Below, in pieces: positions 38,973-43,587 of a stretch of 43,587 bases of DNA. Made by a program: the position numbers and the translations under genes. Under the pieces are notes generated by a model. The model searched no databases. It was not told where the DNA came from and saw nothing but the letters and a program-made list of their open reading frames with translations. The stretch comes from an uncultured Sphingomonadaceae bacterium (GTDB lineage Bacteria; Pseudomonadota; Alphaproteobacteria; Sphingomonadales; Sphingomonadaceae): NCBI GenBank assembly GCA_902806235.1, contig CADCVW010000089.1, positions 1 to 43,587 of the forward strand. The letters run 5' to 3'. Positions within the stretch are counted from its first letter, which is position 1, and each line of letters starts with the position of its first letter.

Positions 38973-39869
38973 TCAATCGACCCATTCGAGACCGATGTCG
39001 CGGTACAGCCCGCGGTCCTCCTCCCATTCGGGCCGGACCTTGACGTGGAGGAACAGGTGGACCGGCCGCCCCAGCGCCTCCGCGATTGCCGCCCGCGCCG
39101 CCGCGCCCAGCGCCTTGACGCGCGCGCCGCCCTTGCCCAGCACGATCGCCTTCTGCGTCGGACGGCTCACCAGCACTTGTTGATGGATAGTGACGGAGCC
39201 ATCGCGGCGCTCCTCATACTTCTCCGTCTCCACCGCGCTCGCGTAGGGAAGTTCCGCGTGGAGCTGGAGGTAGAGCTGCTCGCGCGTGATCTCCGCGGCG
39301 AGCATCCGATCGGTGGCGTCCGACACCTGGTCTTCGGGGAAGTGCCATGGGCTGGCCGGCATCCGCTCGGCGAGCGCGGCCTTGAGGTCTGCCACGCCAT
39401 CGCCGGTGGTGGCGGAGACCATGAACACCGCTTGCGGCGCGAGCCGCGCATCAAGCTTCGCCGTCAGGTCGAGCAACCTGCCCTTAGCCGCAACATCGAC
39501 CTTGTTCAGCACGAGGAGCTTGGGCTCGCGCCGCTCCGCCAGCCGCTCGACGATGGCGTCGAGCCGCTGGCCGCCCGGCGCTTCTGCGTCGACCACCAGC
39601 ATGACTAAATCCGCGCCCTCCGCCCCGCCCCAGGCGGCGGCGACCATCGCCCGGTCGAGCCGGCGGCGCGGGGCGAAGATGCCCGGCGTGTCGACCAACA
39701 GCAGCTGCGCAGTGCCCGCGATCGCCACGCCCATCAGCCGCGTCCGCGTGGTCTGCGCCTTGGGGGAGACGATCGCCACCTTCTGCCCGACCAGCGCGTT
39801 CACCAGCGTGGACTTGCCCGCGTTCGGCGCGCCCACCACCGCCACCAACCCGCAACGTTCTTCGCTCAT
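38973..39869 (-). CDS. era: Era GTPase
   Basis: Encodes 298 residues. An essential GTPase for 16S rRNA and 30S maturation. G1 GAPNAGKST (about 14-22), the Thr-rich G2 in KAQTTRTR, G3 DTPG, G4 NKVD and G5 SATTG are all present. The C-terminal KH domain contains VLGKGGARVKALG. Its ATG overlaps the rnc stop, so translation is coupled. Third gene of the lepB-rnc-era unit. Confidence 0.97.
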   Translation of the reverse strand: MSEERCGLVAVVGAPNAGKSTLVNALVGQKVAIVSPKAQTTRTRLMGVAIAGTAQLLLVDTPGIFAPRRRLDRAMVAAAWGGAEGADLVMLVVDAEAPGGQRLDAIVERLAERREPKLLVLNKVDVAAKGRLLDLTAKLDARLAPQAVFMVSATTGDGVADLKAALAERMPASPWHFPEDQVSDATDRMLAAEITREQLYLQLHAELPYASAVETEKYEERRDGSVTIHQQVLVSRPTQKAIVLGKGGARVKALGAAARAAIAEALGRPVHLFLHVKVRPEWEEDRGLYRDIGLEWVD

Positions 39870-40534
39870 CGTCCGCACACCTTGTCGAGCAGGGCCTTCG
39901 CCGCCGCGGTTTCCGCTTCCTGCTTCGAATGACCGTCGGCCCGCGCGGAGCCGACATTCGGGATGGACACCTCCACCGCGAAGCGCGGCGCGTGGTGCGG
40001 TCCCGAACGGTCGGCGAGCGTGTACACCGGCGGGCGGCGGTTGTTCGCCGCCGCCCATTCCTGCAGCGCCGATTTCGGGTGCTTGGGCGCGCGGTCGTGC
40101 GCGTCGACCAGCGGCGCCCAGGCGCGGCGGACTAAGGCCTGCGCTTCGTCCATTCCCGCTTCCAGGTAAAGCGCACCGATCAGCGCCTCCATGACGTCGC
40201 CGAGCACGTTGTCGCTGTCGGCCGCGCCGTCGTCGCGCGCCTGGCGGCCCAGGATCACGCGGTCGCCGACCCCTAGGCTCCGCGCCACCCCCGCGCAGGT
40301 CTCGCCCGCGACGAGCGCGTTCAGGCGGCGCGACAGCTTGCCTTCGGGCTCGTCGGGGAACAGCTCGTACAGCCAGCGCGCGACGGTGAGGCCGAGCACG
40401 CGGTCGCCGAGGAATTCCAGCCGCTCATAACTATCGCCGCCCCGCGAACTGTGCGTCAGCGCGCGGCGGAACAGCTCGGGATCCTGCGGGCTGTGGCCGA
40501 GCGCGTCGGCAACCCATGCGTCGACGGCGCTCAT
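39866..40534 (-). CDS. rnc: Ribonuclease III
   Basis: Encodes 222 residues. It cleaves double-stranded RNA in rRNA processing and in mRNA and small-RNA turnover. The family signature ERLEFLGDRVLGL and the second metal site GDVMEALIGALYLEAG are intact. A C-terminal dsRNA-binding domain includes PKSALQEWAAANNRRPPVY and ADGHSKQEAETAAAKALL. It overlaps lepB and era by four bases at either end. Confidence 0.97.
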   Translation of the reverse strand: MSAVDAWVADALGHSPQDPELFRRALTHSSRGGDSYERLEFLGDRVLGLTVARWLYELFPDEPEGKLSRRLNALVAGETCAGVARSLGVGDRVILGRQARDDGAADSDNVLGDVMEALIGALYLEAGMDEAQALVRRAWAPLVDAHDRAPKHPKSALQEWAAANNRRPPVYTLADRSGPHHAPRFAVEVSIPNVGSARADGHSKQEAETAAAKALLDKVCGR

Positions 40535-41388
40535 GCGAAGCGCATCCCAAGCCGCTCCCAGCGCGCGGCGTCGATCCAGCTGCGGGGCTTCAGCCATTCG
40601 GCCGAACCGTCCGTCGAGAAGAACACCACCAGCGCGCGCCCCACGAGGTTGTCGACCGGCACGAAACCTTGCCCGCCCTCGCCAGGGGCGAAGCGGCTGT
40701 CGGCACTGTCGTCGCGGTTGTCGCCCATCAGAAACAATGCGCCTTCCGGCACCTGGAACTCGCGCATCTCGTCGCCGGGGCCAGCGCCTTGATCGAGCAC
40801 CTCGTAGCTCCGCCCGTCCGGCAGCGTCTCGCGGAAGCGCGCGAAGCGGCACAGGCCCGGCTCGCGGTCGCGGATTGCGCTGGCGCCGCCAATCGTGCGG
40901 CGGCACGGGCTGTTGGGCGACACGACGGACGGGAAGTCGGCGATGCGCGTTCGCGGCACTTCCTCACCGTTGAGGAACAGCGCGCCGCCCGCGACGCGCA
41001 CCCGGTCGCCGGGCAGGCCGATCACGCGCTTGACGAAGTCCTGGTCGGGGTTCGCCGGGCTGCGGAACACGACCACCTCGCCGCGCTCGGGCATCCGTCC
41101 GAACAGACGCCCGGCCACGTCGGGCGTAGGGAAGGGCAGGCTGTAGCGCGAAAAGCCGAACGGCCACTTCGCCACGAACAGGTAATCGCCGATCAGCATA
41201 TTGGGCAGCATCGATCCCGACGGGATGTTGAATGGCGCGACGACGAAGGAGCGCAGCAGCAGCGCAAGGGTCGCCAGGATCAGCAGGAAGCGCGTGAGCC
41301 GCCCCGCCTCAGCCTTCGGCGTGGAGGCAGGGCGGGGGCGCCGGACGGCGAGCGCGCGGCGGCTGTCCGCGGGGACGAGGTTCGGCAT
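40531..41388 (-). CDS. lepB: Signal peptidase I
   Basis: Encodes 285 residues from ATG 41388. It removes signal peptides from exported proteins at the inner membrane. A single N-terminal membrane helix (about 32-49) is followed by box B NIPSGSMLPNM with catalytic Ser, box D VKRVIGLPGDRV with catalytic Lys, and box E MGDNRDDSADSRF. The Cys pair in the middle is common in alphaproteobacterial LepB. It leads the lepB-rnc-era unit and is divergent from pgi. Confidence 0.96.
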   Translation of the reverse strand: MPNLVPADSRRALAVRRPRPASTPKAEAGRLTRFLLILATLALLLRSFVVAPFNIPSGSMLPNMLIGDYLFVAKWPFGFSRYSLPFPTPDVAGRLFGRMPERGEVVVFRSPANPDQDFVKRVIGLPGDRVRVAGGALFLNGEEVPRTRIADFPSVVSPNSPCRRTIGGASAIRDREPGLCRFARFRETLPDGRSYEVLDQGAGPGDEMREFQVPEGALFLMGDNRDDSADSRFAPGEGGQGFVPVDNLVGRALVVFFSTDGSAEWLKPRSWIDAARWERLGMRFA

Positions 41389-41490
41389 TCGCTCCGGCCC
41401 ATCGCGCGGCCAGTCCGGACCGTCAAGGCGGGCGCTTGCCCTTCGCGGCGGGCGCTGCCTAGAGCGGGGCGGACAACGGGAGATCACCGC

Positions 41491-42984
41491 ATGAGCGACG
41501 CCTGGGCGCCGATCGAAGGGGCGCCGCGCCGCGCCCTGACCGAACTGATGGCGGAGGACGGCCGCCTCGACCGGCTGCGGGTGGAGGAAGGCGGCATCCT
41601 GTTCGACTTCACCAAGACGCACCTGGATGGCGCGTTGGTGGACGGTTTCGTCCGGCTCGCGGAGGCGATGGACCTGCACGGCGCGCGCGAGCGGCTGTTC
41701 GGCGGCGAGGTTGTCAACCCGAGCGAGAACCGCGCCGCCGAGCACACCGCCGAGCGCGGGCAGGGGCATCCCGACGCGGTGGCGCGGGCCAATGCCGCCA
41801 AGGCGCGGATGCGCGCGCTGATCGACGCGATCGACGCCGACGCGCTGGGGCCGATGGCTGGCGTGCTCCACATCGGCATCGGCGGCTCGGCGCTCGGGCC
41901 GAAGCTGGTCGTCGACGCGCTCGCCCGCGACCAGGCGCGCTGGGACGTGGCGGTGGTCGCCAACGTCGACGGCGCGGCGCTGGAGGAGGCTACCGACGGC
42001 CTCGACCCCCAGACCACCTTGGTGGCGATTGCTTCCAAGACCTTCACCACCGCGGAGACGATGCTAAACGCGCGCTCCGCGCTCGACTGGCTGGCGGCGA
42101 ACGATGTTCCCGACCCCTACGGCCGGGTGATCGCGCTCACCGCCAAGCCGGCGGCGGCGGTCGAGTTCGGCGTGGACGAGACGCGCGTGTTGCCCTTCGC
42201 GGAGAGCGTCGGCGGACGCTATTCACTTTGGTCCACGATCGGCTTTCCCGCCGCGCTGGCGATGGGCTGGGAAGCCTGGGAGCAGTTGCTGGAGGGCGCG
42301 GCGGCGATGGACCGCCACTTCCGGCTGGCCCCGCCGGAGCGTAACGTACCCGTGCTCGCCGCCTTCGCCGATCTCTACTATGCCCAAGTGCGGCGCTGCG
42401 AAACGCGCGCTACGTTCGCCTACGATGAGCGACTCCGGCTGCTTCCTTCCTACCTCCAGCAGCTCGAGATGGAATCGATCGGCAAGAGCGTGACCGCGGA
42501 CGGCCGCGCGCTCGGCCGGCCGAGCGCGCCGATCACCTGGGGTGGGGTCGGCACGGAAGCGCAGCACGCGGTATTCCAGCTGCTCCACCAGGGCACCCGC
42601 CTCGTGCCCGTCGAGTTCGTCGCGGTCGCCGAGGGCGGCGACGCGCAGGATCCGGAGCACCACCGCCAGCTCCTCCTCAACGCCTTCGCGCAGGGGGCGG
42701 CGCTGATGACAGGGCGGGCCGCCGAGGACCCTCAGCGGAGCTACCCCGGCGACCGGCCGTCGACGACAATCCTGCTCGACCGGCTCGACCCGGCGACGCT
42801 GGGCGCGCTGCTCGCCTTCTACGAGCACCGGACATTCGTCTCCGCCGCGCTGCTCGGCATCAACCCGTTCGACCAGTTTGGCGTGGAACTCGGAAAGGAG
42901 ATGGCCAACGCGCTGTCAGGCGGGGAGGGGGGCGACTTCGATCCGGGCACGGCGGCGCTGATGCAGCGGGCGCTGGGGGAATAG
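41491..42984 (+). CDS. pgi: Glucose-6-phosphate isomerase
   Basis: Encodes 497 residues from ATG 41491. It interconverts glucose-6-phosphate and fructose-6-phosphate. Motifs: HIGIGGSALGPKLV, ASKTFTTAETM (phosphate site), GGRYSLWSTIGF (family signature), the catalytic Glu region LQQLEMESIGKSVT, catalytic His in FQLLHQGTRLVP, and catalytic Lys in FDQFGVELGKEMA. Sphingomonads usually rely on the Entner-Doudoroff route, where Pgi recycles hexose. The open frame upstream is antisense to lepB and is discarded. Confidence 0.97.
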   Translation: MSDAWAPIEGAPRRALTELMAEDGRLDRLRVEEGGILFDFTKTHLDGALVDGFVRLAEAMDLHGARERLFGGEVVNPSENRAAEHTAERGQGHPDAVARANAAKARMRALIDAIDADALGPMAGVLHIGIGGSALGPKLVVDALARDQARWDVAVVANVDGAALEEATDGLDPQTTLVAIASKTFTTAETMLNARSALDWLAANDVPDPYGRVIALTAKPAAAVEFGVDETRVLPFAESVGGRYSLWSTIGFPAALAMGWEAWEQLLEGAAAMDRHFRLAPPERNVPVLAAFADLYYAQVRRCETRATFAYDERLRLLPSYLQQLEMESIGKSVTADGRALGRPSAPITWGGVGTEAQHAVFQLLHQGTRLVPVEFVAVAEGGDAQDPEHHRQLLLNAFAQGAALMTGRAAEDPQRSYPGDRPSTTILLDRLDPATLGALLAFYEHRTFVSAALLGINPFDQFGVELGKEMANALSGGEGGDFDPGTAALMQRALGE

Positions 42985-43021
42985 CGGAGGCACAGAGGGA
43001 GCTCGCTCGCTCCTTCTCGCC

Positions 43022-43105
43022 GTCAGCCCTGAGCTTGTCGAAGGGCGGGCGACACTCGCCGACCGTCGTGCGTGCGGCCCGCCTTTCGACAAGCTCAGGG
43101 CTGAC
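43022..43105. repeat. TTGTCGAAG-type inverted repeat, copy 3 (most intact)
   Basis: GTCAGCCCTGAGCTTGTCGAA at 43022-43042 is a perfect reverse complement of 43085-43105. The pairing continues inward through GGGCGGGC/GCCCGCC with one mismatch. It lies between pgi and the glutathione reductase gene. Confidence 0.88.
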
Positions 43106-43194
43106 CGGGCTAAGAGCGGCTGGCCGGTCTTTGGCTTGCCCCCCGCCCGCCCGCACCCAATCTCCCGTCCGATCCCGTTCCTGCAAGGACCCCC

Positions 43195-43587
43195 ATGCCT
43201 TACGACTTTGACCTGTTCGTCATCGGTGCTGGCTCCGGCGGCGTGCGCGCGTCGCGCGTGGCCGCGGGCTACGGCGCGAAGGTCGCGGTCGCCGAAGAGC
43301 ACCAGGTCGGCGGCACTTGCGTCATCCGCGGCTGCGTGCCCAAGAAGCTGCTGATTTACGGCGCGCATTTTGCCGAGGACTTGGCCGACGCCGCACGCTT
43401 CGGCTGGCGGGGGGCGAACGAGGCATCGTTCGACTGGCCGTGCCTGCGCGACAACGTCTTGGCGGAGGTTGAGCGGCTGAACGGCCTGTACCGGCAGACG
43501 CTGACCAACCATAAGGTGACGATCTTCGACCAGCGCGCGGAGATCGTCGGCCCGAACGAGCTGCGGTTGGCGGACGGCAGCAGCGTG
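43195..43587 (+). CDS. gor: Glutathione-disulfide reductase, 5' part
   Basis: About 131 residues from ATG 43195 are visible; the gene runs off the right edge. It reduces oxidised glutathione with NADPH. The FAD motif is FVIGAGSGGVRASRVAAG (about 8-25), and the redox-active disulfide lies in GGTCVIRGCVPKKLL (about 40-54). The spacing of the two Cys and the sequence around them fit glutathione reductase rather than lipoamide dehydrogenase. In the lower-case parts no break is seen. Confidence 0.92.
   Translation, partial: MPYDFDLFVIGAGSGGVRASRVAAGYGAKVAVAEEHQVGGTCVIRGCVPKKLLIYGAHFAEDLADAARFGWRGANEASFDWPCLRDNVLAEVERLNGLYRQTLTNHKVTIFDQRAEIVGPNELRLADGSSV

Noticed and set aside
40516-41490. Long open frame on the plus strand running into pgi
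   Set aside because: It is antisense to lepB and rnc, whose motifs are complete, and its translation has no family features. High GC leaves such frames open.
1-43587. Prophage, transposase, integrase or defence system
   Set aside because: I looked for integrase, transposase, restriction, toxin-antitoxin, Cas and phage structural motifs and saw none. The tRNA genes have no adjacent integrase or direct repeat that I could see.

Overview
The window reads as chromosomal DNA of a high-GC alphaproteobacterium, most likely Sphingomonadales (Sphingomonas or a near relative). Support for this: a CpdR regulator beside an N-formylglutamate amidohydrolase and tRNA-Val, a SapC-family protein, an alphaproteobacterial suhB/alpha-r8-type small RNA, TTGTCGAAG-type intergenic palindromes, and promoters of the alphaproteobacterial EcfG general-stress type (GGAAC, 16-17 bases, then GTT). 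This placement is inference from gene content; no rRNA is present.

Layout. 1-5740: a DEAD-box helicase (3' part outside the window), a small exported protein, an FAD-linked hydroxyacid dehydrogenase, SapC, a small RNA, an N-formylglutamate amidohydrolase and cpdR. 5791-8387: tRNA-Val(GAC), a small hydrophilic protein, a cupin, two small unknown proteins and an NmrA-type reductase. 8514-11763: glutamine-dependent NAD synthetase, a 95-residue hydrophilic protein and a hemerythrin. 11892-16885: a glycosyltransferase fused to UDP-galactopyranose mutase, a frameshifted kinase-like gene, a DUF4142 lipoprotein and a 2-hydroxyacid dehydrogenase. 16882-20757: a run of very small proteins, a sulfotransferase, and pcm. 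20906-28594: an M20 peptidase, then an acyl-CoA catabolic block (two crotonases, an APH-fold protein, DUF6285, acyl-CoA dehydrogenase, acyl-CoA ligase). 28598-31665: a Crp/Fnr regulator divergent from a YsnF / OmpA / YflT-YsnF operon. 31751-35853: a thioesterase, a BaiN-type flavoprotein, a YaiI protein, tRNA-Arg(CCG), a lipoprotein, nth and dapB. 35930-43587: an exported hexapeptide-repeat protein, an AraC regulator, a sirtuin, lepB-rnc-era, pgi, and the 5' part of glutathione reductase.

Most of the window is ordinary housekeeping, broken by accessory stretches. The unifying signal I find is a set of six good EcfG-like promoters, all intergenic. They lie before a 85-residue acidic protein, the hemerythrin, the glycosyltransferase-mutase fusion, the DUF4142 lipoprotein, a 53-residue Gly/Ser-rich protein and the YsnF/OmpA operon. 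This suggests that many of the unknown small proteins belong to one general-stress, envelope-directed programme. Other points of interest are the small RNA at 4231-4337, a hairpin that buries the ribosome-binding site of the gene at 19514-19744, an 18-base tandem repeat in an exported protein, and several families of intergenic inverted repeats.

All calls come from reading the sequence and from family knowledge. No database search, folding program or scan was run.
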